From contig CM053140.1 in the NCBI GenBank assembly GCA_028571685.1, positions 23,665,501-23,729,500 of the forward strand: a stretch of 64,000 nucleotides of DNA, written 5' to 3'. Positions 46,450 through 58,400 of this stretch are shown in pieces. Position 1 is the first letter of the stretch. Each line of letters opens with the position of its first letter. A program made the translations under genes and the position numbers. Origin of the DNA: Heterohyrax brucei. Taxonomy: Eukaryota > Chordata > Mammalia > Hyracoidea > Procaviidae. Below the pieces are notes generated by a model that saw only the letters and a list, made by a program, of their open reading frames with translations, was not told where the DNA came from and did not search any database.

Positions 46450-49400
46450 GTAAGAAGGGGGCCCTCTGGCCCCAAAGGAGCATCTTGCCCTGTCGGCAAG
46501 GTTCAGAGAGGGCCAGTGGCCTCTCATGTCCCCCAGCCCAGAAGGGGCCAAGCTAGGATCCTGATTCAGCCTGGGTCCAGAGCCTTCTCTTTGCACTTGA
46601 GGAGCTTCCCATCTCACAGTTGTGGAAACAGAGGTCCTGTGAGCCCAATAACCTATGGCCGCCCAGTGGGTTACAAGGAGCTAGTACTTGAACCTAAATC
46701 TATCTAACTCCTTCCTCTAAGTACACCAGTTGGCCTAAGGTGCCCAGCTCAGTGTCCTGAGCTCCTTCCCCTATATGTTTTCTAGATACCAGTTGCCTCC
46801 ATTGCCTCAGCTCCCTATCGCTGCACCCACTACAATGCTACTCCACTTTGGGGATGAGCTCTGCTCCTGAGCCTTGGCACTGCATGTGGCCAAAATAATT
46901 TGTGCCCTCTAGTGGCTGGGGAGAGGCTAGACAGTTCAGGGATGTCAGCTACCCACTTGTGCCTCAGTTTACCTAGCAAAAGGGACTCTCATGGTGACCA
47001 TCCACATCTCAAGATTCATTTCTCATTCATGAAACACTGAGCACCTACTGTGTGCCAGGTTCTGTTCTGGGGATATAACTGTGAACAAAAGAGGCAAAAG
47101 TCCCTGCCCCGGGAGGGCTGACACTCTAGTGGGGAAGAGAGACAGGCAACCAAACAGATACACTAGGGCAGGTAGTGAGTGATGCTATAAAGGATTTACA
47201 CAGCATGCTGTGATTGTGCCTGCGGTTTAGGGAGGACCTCCCTGAGTGGTGGCATTTGAGGGAATAGGAGCAGCAAAAGCATGTGCAAAGGTCCTGTGGT
47301 AGGGAGGAGCCTGGCATATCTGAGGATCAGAAAGGAATCTGATATGTCTAGAGGGTAATCAAGAAATGCAGACTGATGCATCACAGAGTCTGGAAGCACA
47401 TTCCTCCTTCCACTTCTTGACCTGCTGCAAGCGTTCAGTTCCCAGGAAGCTCTGTGCACCTACCTTGTCAGCGGTTTCCTGCATGCCAAACACTTTACCC
47501 AATCAGTTCATGCTATTCTTGTAAGAACTCTGTGGGCTAACTTCTGCTATTATTTTACCCATGTTAGAGATGGGGTAACTGAGGCCCTGAGTGTTCATTC
47601 CCCCAAGATCCAGAGCCAGGCAATAACTGAATCAAGATTTGCACCCAGGCAGGCAATCTTCTTCTTCATCATTGTGTTATGTCCTAGATCTGCCCCTCAT
47701 GCTCCTGGCCTCCCTCAGTGAGGCTCAGACACATAGACTGCCCCAGGCTGGGGCACTGACCAAGGACAAACATCCCATTCTCATGGACCCCATGGGTGGG
47801 GGACATATATAGCACCAGATGCACTACCCAGCCCTTGAGGCTGCAATGGGGAAAGCAGAAAGGGCCTCAGGCCTGGAAGAGGTTACTGGTCCAGCCTGGG
47901 GGAACTCCAAGGTCCTGGAAAAGGTGAAGGAGGAATAGGGAGGCCCAGTGAGCTAGGCAGGGAGGGCAGGGAGTATCTGGGCAGGGCCCATAGACTTGGA
48001 GGTGACTGATGTATGTGCAATTGGTAGACAGGGGGTGTGACAAGGTAAGGCCCTAAAGACAGAGGGTCAGCCCGATGCCAGAGTCTCAGAGCTGAAAGGA
48101 CCTGGACCATCCTTACCTCCAACCCAGTCAATCCAGTCCATGCGCCTGAGGCCAGGTGACGGGTGAGGCAGGACCATGCCTCAGGTCACATGGCAGTCAA
48201 GGTGGGGGCTTTTGGGCCCTGAGATGCTCTCTGGGCTAGTTTTGAGGAACTGAGCTTCTCTTCCATACCTGCCACATGTGCAGGTCTAGGTAGGCAGGTG
48301 TGTCCTCATGCTGCCCTGGGAAAGCAGCACTGTGCATACACCTGATTGACAGCCTGAGGGCGAGGGGGTGTGGGCTTGGCATGTCCCTGAGCAAATGGGG
48401 GCATGGAACAAGGAACAAGATCAAGGCCAGGTATCTCTCTTGCTACCTTCTTGGCCCCCTGTACCTGCCCTTAGAGTTTTATGGTACTTGTAAATAGAAG
48501 TAGCCTCCAAGGCTACTCCTCCTGCTCAAGGCCTGAGCTGCCCTCAGCCCCAGCCAGCCCTCAGAGCCCCCTAAGACAACTGTGGAGTGGCCACTACCAA
48601 ACATCTCTGCCTGGACCTGGATGCACAGTCCCCGCCTCCTCAGTCCTCCACAGTAGCTGTTGACCCCTATAGCCCTCTGGCAGGCCCTGCCCACTACAGC
48701 TCGCTGGTTAGCCTCTGGGATGTCTGTCTGTTGTGTGCCTGGTGCTATGCTATGGACGGGGACTAGGGGCGAGTGGTGTGTCATTTCTGCCCTCATGGGA
48801 TTCCATGCTGTGGGGGAAGCCAGATGGAGGGGACAGGTGAGACTCCAGCTTCTACTCTGGAGTGATCCCACCTCCCTACTGTCTCTCTGGGTCAAGAATT
48901 TGCCATGATCATGTTGGTGGTGCATTGGTACCCACTGCTGGCAGCTGTTGCCACTGTTGTCAGCAGTTGCCACGGGGTTCCCCTCCGATTCCCAGTGACC
49001 CCATACACAAGCACAACAGTAGGAAACACTGCCCAATCCCATACCATCTCCATGATCAGTAGCAGATTGGACGACTGTGATCCATAGGATTTTCACTGGC
49101 TGATTTTGGGAAGTCAAATGCCAGGCCTTTCTTCCTAGGCTGTCTTATCTAGATGCTCTACTGAAACCTATCCAGCACCATAGCAACAAATACGCCTCCA
49201 TGGAGGGACAGTTAGTGTCTGCGCATGAGGTTCATTGGCCAGGACCTGAACACAGGTCTTCCTCATGGAAGGTGAGAATTCTACCACTGGACCAGCACAG
49301 CCCATTCCCGTTGTACCAGAGGAAGAAACCGAGGCTTGGCGAGTGACAGGCACATTCCTTAGATCACCCCTTGGCCTTGAACTTAGGTCTGCCTGGCTCC

Positions 49401-52400
49401 AAAGTCTAGATTATGAGCTACACTGTGAAGCTGCTTGGCTGGGGGTTCCAGCTGCTCATGACCATCCCTGGAGGCCATGTTCTCATTTTCAAATCCTCTT
49501 GGGGACCCCAAATGGCAGGAGTCAGTGAAAGACCCTCTGCATGCCACCAGCTGAGGGCCATATCCCAGACACTGTGTTTGACCTGTCAGACCTGCAGAGG
49601 TGGTGGGGGCCTTGAGCTGAAGAGGCCTCTGAGTGATCCCCCACTCCCAGGTGTCTTTACCAGAGGCCTTGTGTAGCCTGCTTCCTCCAAAGTCGCTGCC
49701 ACTAAAAATAGGAGCCTCACTGGAACTGCTCAAACAAAGAGGCCAACCCAGCCCTCTGGCTCGCAGAATTCTTAGACTCCAGCAATCGCAGAATCATCAA
49801 ATCTGGGACGCTTGGAATCTTAGAAGCTTGAGGGGTCCCTGAATCTGTGAAGCAGGGCACCCGGGCCCTCCATCCATGCCTCTCAGGCTATTCTAGCTCT
49901 GGTCATCCTCTCCTAAGAAGTCACATCTCTGTCTTGCATGTCCTTAAGAGACCCTTGGGGGTCTAACTCCCCTGGCTTGTTCAAATTGAACCAAACTAAA
50001 CCAGCTACCATCAAGTCAGCTCTGGCTCATAGCATCTGCATGTGTGTGCAGAGTAAGAACCACGCTCCATAGGGTTTTCCAGGTTGTGATCTTTCAGAAG
50101 CAGATCACCAGGCCTTTCTTCCACAGTGCCTATAAGTGGGTTCAAACCACCATCCTCCCTGTTAGTAGCTGAGTACTTCACCGTTCACACCACTCAAGCT
50201 TTGCTTTCCCTACCCTCACATCCCTTTAAAATCCCACCCCACTCCCCACCCAACGTGGGCCCTCACACCCAAGCATATCCTTAGCCTGACTCAATGTCCC
50301 ACTCCAAGTTTCTCAGCTGGGAACTCTTTTGCACCCCAGGGGATATTTGGCAATGTTTAGGGAGATTTTGGGTTGTCATCACCAGAAGGGAGGTACTTTT
50401 CCATCCAGTCAGTGGAGACCAAGGATGCTGCTCAACACCTTAAAGTGCATAGTATGGTTGTTAGTGGCCATCAAGTTGATTCTGACTTGTGGTGACCCCA
50501 CGTCCCATCATAAACCTGAGCTTCATGGCAGTTTCAAGGCTGCAGCCTTTCAGAAGTAGAGCACCAGGTCCATCTTTGGAGGTGCCCCTGGGTAGGTTTG
50601 AACTGCCAGCCTTTTGGCTAATAGTCAAGCACTTAACCATCTGCACCACTTAGGGACACCAGTGCACAGAATGGCCCCCTCAAAGAATGATCTGGCCTCA
50701 TGTGTCCATGGTGCTGAGGTGGGGACACCCTACTCTGGTCAACAGAAATCCACATTTCCCCACCAGCACCCTCACCTGCTAGAAGCTGTACAGCAGTCAT
50801 AGCCATCTTTACAGGCTCTGCAGAAAGAGTCCAGCTTTATACCTCTCTCTCTTATTCCTTGCTCCTGACAAGTCAGCTCTCAATTTCCCGGGCAAATTGG
50901 ACAGCAGGGATTGGGAAAAGAACCTAAGTCGTCTTCCTGGACCAGCCTCAAATTGAGGCTCTGGACTGGGCACTGGCTCCCCCAGTGTGTTAACCTTGGC
51001 ACGAGAAGTTGGCTCAGCCACTGACTGGCATGCTTGACCACACATGGCAGGCAGAGGACGCAGCAGGATTTCTGGGGTCGCTCCAGGCCTTGGCTCAACA
51101 GGCGGATAATGGAGAGTTGGCTCTATCTGTGAGGGGTTTCAGGGGGTAACTCGATTCAGGGTGTCAACCTGGAAGGGGGTTCAGGAGACAGGGATGGCCC
51201 CTCATGGCTCCATGTTCATCCTCCGGCAAATAGCTAATGGGTACCCATTAGGGTGCTAGGTGAAAACAGCCACCTAAGCCTCTGCCCCCAGAGGGGCTTC
51301 TGTGCTAGCTGGGGACACAGGCCATCAAACCGCCTAGGGAGTCAGTGGGGCAGATTCTGAAGGTGCGAAGAAAAAAACAAAGCAAGTGGTGAAAGAAAGG
51401 CCTAGGGGTTTATTTTACTAGTGGCCAGAGGAGGTGATTATGGGGCTGTGGAAGGAGCCAAAGAGAAAGGTGCGCTCCAGGCAGTGGTACAGCACCTGCT
51501 GAGGCCCTGTGGCCCGAGTAAGGAGGGCTTGAGTCATTATGAGGGTTGAGTGGGGGTCTGGATTTTAGTGTAGGTATAATGAAAAGCCAGATGAGTTTTT
51601 ACCAGGGTTTGCTGGGTGGGGGTTAAGAGAAGAGGGTTGGAAGGCAGTTGGCCTCTTCGGGCCCCCAGAAGAGCAAAGGGGACTCCTCCAAGGAAGTCCT
51701 TTGCAGAGCTCAGGAAAGTAGAGGTCAAAGGCATCTCAGGGAAAGGGGCTGGGAGCCAACGGGGCCCTCCTGAGGTGCCTGACAAGGCTCCCAGGGCTGG
51801 GGTGCAAAGGGCCCTTGGCAGGGTGCCCCCAGCCCCTCAGGGTCTCCCCTCTCTGTTGCAGATGGGCAGCCCCATCCCGGCCTCAGCGAAGCCCTCCCCT
51901 GTGCCACCTCCGCCACCCATCGGATCAGCAGCTGGTGAGTGCCACGCTGGCCCTAACTCAGGGAGGGCAGGGAGGCCAGGGGGACATGCCCAGGCCCCAG
52001 AGAAGCCCCAGGGACTGAGAAGGGATCAGGAAGCCAGGCAGGAGAAGGTGGCCCCAGCAGGTCACCCTGGGCATGTGCTGGGGGAGGAGGGCGGGACAAA
52101 CACAGACAGTCAACTCTCATTATTCCTGCCAGGAGCAGGGCCCGTGTGCGTGCCAGAATGATCAGAGCCTGGAGGTTTGACTGTCAGAGTCCTTTCCCTG
52201 CAAGAAGATGCTTTGAACAATGCTAGGTCTCTCTGAGCCTCAGTTTCCTCATCTGTAAAATAGGAGTCAAGAAGATGGCTTGAGAATCCTAGGGACAATG
52301 CTGATGGCAGCTACCATTCACTAAACAGCTTTGCAGGTTTTTAATATGTCATATCAGAATTAGTAATGGCTGTCAGTTATACATCAGGCCTCAGTGTGGT

Positions 52401-55400
52401 GCAAATGGTTTGCACTCAACTACTAAAGTGTTGGCAGTTTGAACCTGCCCCATAGTGCCATGGAAGAAAAGCCTGGCAATCTGCTTCCATAAAGATCGTT
52501 GTTAGTTGCTGTCAAGCTGGCTCTGACTCATGGCAGTCTCATGTCTGCAGGATAGATAGGGTTTCAAAGCTGTGACCTTTCAGAAATAGATCACCAGGCC
52601 TTACCTCTGAGGCACCTCTGGATAGATTTGAACTGCCAACCTTTCCAGTTATAGTCCAGCATTTAACTGTTGGTGCCACCCAGCCTAAAAAAACCCTATA
52701 AACCAGTTCTACTTTGTAGCATGTGGGATAGCCAAGATTTAGAACTGATTCAACAGCAATGGGCGTATCAGTGACAGAGCCCTTGCTTTGTGCCAGCCAC
52801 AGCCCTGCACTAAGGATGTTCCTATAGTAGCCTGTTTCACACTTCGGGCTTAGTGAAGGGACCCCATGATTTCTACTCAGCCTCTTTGTAGAACCTGTTT
52901 CCTTATCTGTTCATTAAAGAAAAGCTGGTTGGCATCAACTCCAACTCATGGCAACACCATGTGTGTCAGTGTAGAACTGTGCTCCATAGGGTTTTCAGTG
53001 GCTGCTCTTTTGAAGTGGATTGCCGGCCTTTCTTTCAAGGCACCTCTTGGTGTCTGAGTGGACTTGAACCTCTAGCCTTTTGGTTAGCTGCTGAGTACAT
53101 TCACTGTTTACACTACCCAGGGACTCTCATCTGATCATGGGAGTGATCAGTACCCCTTTGTGGAGCCAGGCTTTTGAAAATGAAGGGAGACTGATCAAGG
53201 ACAATCATTAACAAGAATCCATGCTGATCATGGGCTCACTAGGAGGAAAGGAATCAATCAACGCGTTTCCCCAACATTAAGCAGCGTCATCGTCAACCCA
53301 CACTTCATGGAGTTGAGGTCCCTATTGGAAAGGGAGCAAAACCCAGCTTGATGAAGTGGGTTTTTTTTTAACGTCATTTAAATAAGCATCTGCTTCATGT
53401 TCAGTGTCCTTTGATAGCAAGTGTGAGAAAGCTCCTGAGACATGCATGAGGGCTTGGAGGTTCCTGGTTTTTAGGAATCGTGCCTATTTTTAGGATTGGA
53501 AAACTGAGGCCCATAGACATTGCCTTACCTCGCCCTGGAGGTCAGAGGCTAAGCAGGGACCTTTATCCTCTCCTGGCTGTGTTCTTCTAGCCTGTGGCAG
53601 AGGAGATACGAGGAAGAGGTTCATCCCTGAAACTCTCACAAAGTGAACCATTAGCAAATTGGCTGTGCATGTTAGGATAGGCGGGGAGTGACATGAAATT
53701 AATGCAGTTGGGGAGGACCAGGCAGAAGCCTTGGGCCCTCCCAAGGAGGAAATGAGAGTTGACTGTGCCACCAGACTTGGGGACACTTCCTGGAGGGGGC
53801 CTCATCCCTATGCGCACCCTCCCCCCATGATGCCAGGTTGCTGGGCCATGTAAAGAGGTGCATCTTGAGAGCTGAGCCTGGCTTTTGACCCAAGAGCTCT
53901 GGAAGGGTCCACAGATACCTCCATAACCCTTCACCTTGACATTGCAAGTTGCCACTGAGACATTTCCAACACATGCCGACCTCGTGTGAGCAGAGCAGAA
54001 CTTATCCATAGGGTTTTCAAGGCCATGACCTTTCAGAAGCAGATCACCAGGCCTTTCCTCCTAGGCATCTCTGAGTGGATTTGAGCCACCAGCCTTTCAG
54101 CTAGTAGTTGAACGCTTAACCATTTGTGCCACCCAGGGACTTCCCTGCCCCCCTACTCTACCCTCCTGGAAAACCCTATGGAGCAGTTCTACTCGGTAGC
54201 AGATATGGTCCCCTGTTCCCTTTAAGTCACCCTCGAGAGCTCTGTACCTACAGCCTACTTCAGACTTGCCTGGGGAACCTCTTCAGCCCGAGGGAGGGCA
54301 ACGGAGGCCCACAGCTAACCTGTCGCCATTGGCACTTCCTTGCAGCTGCTGGGATGGAGGTAGCCTAGACTTCCAGCCAGGCTCCTCCCCGCCTCCCTTC
54401 CTGGGCCACTTAACTGGCCCCCGTGATGGCCAAGGGTCCTGGGAACACCCCCTGGTCCAGGAGGCCAGGGAGGGCATCCCCCCAGAGCGAAGGTTTGAGG
54501 ACTCAGTGATTGTGAGGACTGTGAAGCCCCACGACGAGTTCGAGGGCTCTAGAAGGCTCTTACACCACCATCAGGCAGGACCAAAGCTGGCGGAAAAGGG
54601 ACCTTGTGGTCGCTCCAGCCTCCACTGGCTTGAGGACTCCGAGGAGCAGGCCACCCACCAGGACATGGAGCTGCACCTAGACTCTTTCCAGAGGGTCCTC
54701 ATGCCAGCGGACAACCCTCGGACAATGACCATGGCAGTCACGCAAGGGGACCTGGTAGACCCTAAGTCACTAGCCTCACCATCCGAGTGGAGCCTGCAAA
54801 GGGCAGCCTCCGAAGTGGCCACGCAGACCTGGACGGTGAACTCGGAGGCTTCAGTAGAGCGGCTGCAGCCGCTGCTGCCACCCATACGGACTGGGCCCTA
54901 TCTATGTGAGCTGTTGGACGAGGTGGCTGAGGGGACAACCAGCCCCGATGAAGATGAGGATGACGATGAGGAGCCAGCTGTGTTCCCCTGCATTGAGTGC
55001 AGCATCTACTTCCGACAGAAGGAACATCTCCTGGAGCACATGAGCCAGCACCGCCGTGCCCCAGGCCAGGAGCCCCCAGCTGAGCTGGCCCCACTGGCCT
55101 GCAGCGAGTGTGGCTGGGCCTTCACAGACCCTGGTGCCCTGGAGCAGCACCGGCAGCTGCACCAGGCCTCCCGGGAGAAAATCATTGAGGAGATCCAGAA
55201 GCTGAAGCAGGTACCAGAGGATGAGGGTCGGCAGGCCCGGCTGCAGTGCCCCAAGTGTGTCTTTGGCACCAACTCTTCCAAGGCCTTCACACAGCACACC
55301 AAGCTGCATGCCCGTGAGCACCGCGGCCCGGAGGCCACAGAGCCCTTCGGCAGCAGTGGGGGCGGCAGTAGGGTTGGCAGCCCAGGCCCTGAAGCCTCCA

Positions 55401-58400
55401 GCCTCACCTTCCAGCCCTATGCGTCCACCCCAGGCCTCAGTGCCTGTGGCTTCTGTGGCTTCCCCGCACCCAGTGAGAGCCTGCTGAGGGAGCACGTGGA
55501 GTTTGTGCATGCACGTCCCCAGTGGGATGATGGTGAGGCTTTTGAGGAGGACCCTGCCGGCCAGCCGGGTACTAGCCAGGATACGTATGCCCGCTTCCCT
55601 GATGTCACCGACAACTACTTTGGCAAAGCTGAGCCACACTTGGCCTCCCCATGGCGAGCAAGTCCTGCTGGGTATGACCCCAGTCTGGCCTTTGGGTCAG
55701 CCTGCCAGCAGCTAGGCATGCAGGATTTCCCACTGTCAAAGTCACCCCTGTATGGTGCCCTCCAAAGGCCTCTCAGAAAGCCAGGCTGTAGCTCCCCATT
55801 AGCATCCACCCCTTACTCCATGCAGCCAAGAAATAAAAGCTCTGTCCAGCTACTGCACCCACAGGAGCTGGAGGGTGCTGTGGACTGTGAACTCCTGGGC
55901 CAGCTGGGGGATGAGAGGAACCCCTGGAGCAGAGAGGAAGATGAGGTGACCCTGACCTCTGAAATGGATTTTACTCCTGAAAATGGAGTCTCTCCACCTC
56001 TAGCTGCCACCCTTATCCCTCAGCTGGCCCTGGAGCTCAAGCGGACCTTTCAAGGAGCCCTGCAAGCAGCTGAGGCCTCACAAGCCCAGCAACAGCAGCT
56101 CCGTAAGATGGTCCCAGTTGTGCTGGTGGCAAAGCTTGGGCCACAGGTCATGGTGGCAGCCAGGGCACCCCCAAGGCTGCAGGTTGAGGAGCTGGGGCTG
56201 GGGGGTGCCCACCCCCTGGACTTTCTGCTGCTGGACACGCCACTGGGTAGTCCACTGGGGCTGGAAACATTCCTAGATGGGGACCCAGCGGCCCTGAAGC
56301 ACGAGGAACGGAAGTGTCCCTACTGCCCTGACCGCTTCCATAATGGCATTGGTCTGGCCAACCATGTCCGGGGCCACCTTAACCGTGTGGGCGTCAGCTA
56401 CAACGTGCGGCATTTCATCTCAGCTGAGGAGGTCAAGGCCATCGAGCGCAGGTTCTCCTTCCAGAAGAAGAAGAAAAAAGGTAGGGTGGCTTTGCTGCAG
56501 TACCTACCTCCAAGGCCCAGGAGGTGCGGGCCTGGGCCCAGAGCATACTCACCAGTCCAGCCCTTGCTCTAAATCCCGCCCCTGACACTTAGCACCCAAA
56601 AAAGAAAACTGCCTTCTCACCACTTATTTGATTCTGACTGACGGTAACCCCATGTATGTCAGAGTAGGACTGTGCTTCGCAAAGTTTTCAATGGCTAATT
56701 CTTTAGAAGCAATTTGCCAGCCCTTTCTTCCGAGGCACCTCTGGGTGGACTTGAACCTCCAACCTTGCAGCTAGCAGCCAGCTGCTCTACTGTTTGCACC
56801 ACCCAGGGACTCCTCAACCAGTTGCCATTCAGTCAACTATGACTCACAGAGCCCCCATGTGTGTAAGAGTACAACTGTGCTCCATAGGATTTTCAATGGC
56901 TGATTTTTCGGAAGTTACATAGTCACACCTTTCTTCCGAGGCACCTCTGGGGGGATTCAAACTGCCAACATTTCGGTTAGCAGCTGATTGCAGAAACCAT
57001 TTGTGCCACCCAGGGACTCCAAGCAGGGTGAAGTCAGGGCCTCCCTCCAGGAAGACCAGGGGGCCACGGCAAAGGCCCCCCTGTCGGTGGATGTATGGGG
57101 ACGCCCCAGTGCCCTGGTCCTATCAGCAGCTGGAGAAGAAATTCTGGGCAGAAGAGTCAGCCACAGGCAGGGAATTCTATTTATTCTTTTCATCTGACAA
57201 ATATTTATTAAGTGAGGTTGCTTCTGTTTGGGGCATTAGGGGACATGGTAGTGAACAGAAAAAAGGAGGCCTTGTTCTTCCAGTGGTCACAGTCCCGAGT
57301 GGTAGGGTTCTAGAGGGCTTCAGAATGCTCCCCATCTCTCAGGCTATCTTTGAGGTTATGTGGGTTCCCAGGTGCAAAAGTTTCAGTTCTGGAGATCTGT
57401 CTCCAACGCCAATGGCAGGTGATTCTTACAGTGGTAGACATGGACCCCATTTGGGGAGGAGCTGGTTGGGTGTTTGAGTGAGTCAGTGAGTCAGTGAGTA
57501 TGTGTGTGTGATGGAGATGTCAGGGATGAGGCAGGGCACAGAGTGCCAGGAAACCAGGAAGTTATGACATGACACCATAAAGCGATCGGGGCTGTGACAG
57601 GGGAAGCACATTGAGCCCAGGAAGCCCAGAGAAGGTCCTTGACTCAGCCTGGGGGGTGAGGTGGGGTCCAGGAAGGCTCCAGAATATCCATTGCTTCATC
57701 TAATCAATATTTAACGTACAGCACTGGGGTCATTTTTACTGCCAGTTGCCACTGTGGTGACTTCAACTCCTGGAGACCCCACTTGGGTCAGAGTAGAATT
57801 GCTCCATTGGGTTTTCAAGGCTCTGGCCTTTTGGAAGCAGATCGCCAGGTCTTTCTTCCAGGGTGCTTCTGGGTGGGTTGAGACTGTCATCCTTTTTGGG
57901 TAGTAGTTGAGTGCTTAACTGACTGTACCATGCAGGGCCTCCATTGTGGGCATAGTGAGTAAAAGTAGACCCGGTCTCTAGACGTGAGAGGGGTGTTCAT
58001 CTAAGACTCACTACATGATGGGAAATCCACGCCTGGAGAGTGTTTCTTAGGGACAGGTCCCTGGTGTTGGGAGATGTGGGATTGAAGGACTTAAGAAGTC
58101 AGGCAGGAGAACTTTCTGGAGGAGGGGTATCAATGGCGAAGGGGGAGGGAAGGCAGGTACAGGGTGGCTGTGTGATCTGCAGGAGGGACAAGTCCTAGTG
58201 GCAGTGCTAGAACTGGGGAACCATTTTCTCCAGGCTGTTGTGTCCTGTCTCCCTCCACAGTGGCTAACTTTGACCCCGGCACCTTCAGCCTGATGCGCTG
58301 TGACTTCTGTGGGGCTGGCTTCGACACACGGGCTGGCCTCTCCAGCCACGCCCGTGCCCACCTGCGGGACTTCGGCATCACCAACTGGGAGCTCACCGTC

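Noticed and set aside
49233-49303. A possible functional glycine tRNA gene on the minus strand
   Set aside because: The acceptor 5' strand (GGGCTGTGC) no longer pairs, several stem bases differ, and it is joined to an RTE-like body. It is the head of a SINE.
54266-54345. An upstream start for WIZ exon 4 at 54266
   Set aside because: The open frame runs back across a good splice acceptor at 54345. The small exon at 51862-51934 supplies the proper phase and known sequence before it.
56481-56572. Extension of the WIZ frame past exon 4
   Set aside because: The frame stays open by chance past the GTAGGG donor. The known protein continues with VANFDPGTF in exon 5.
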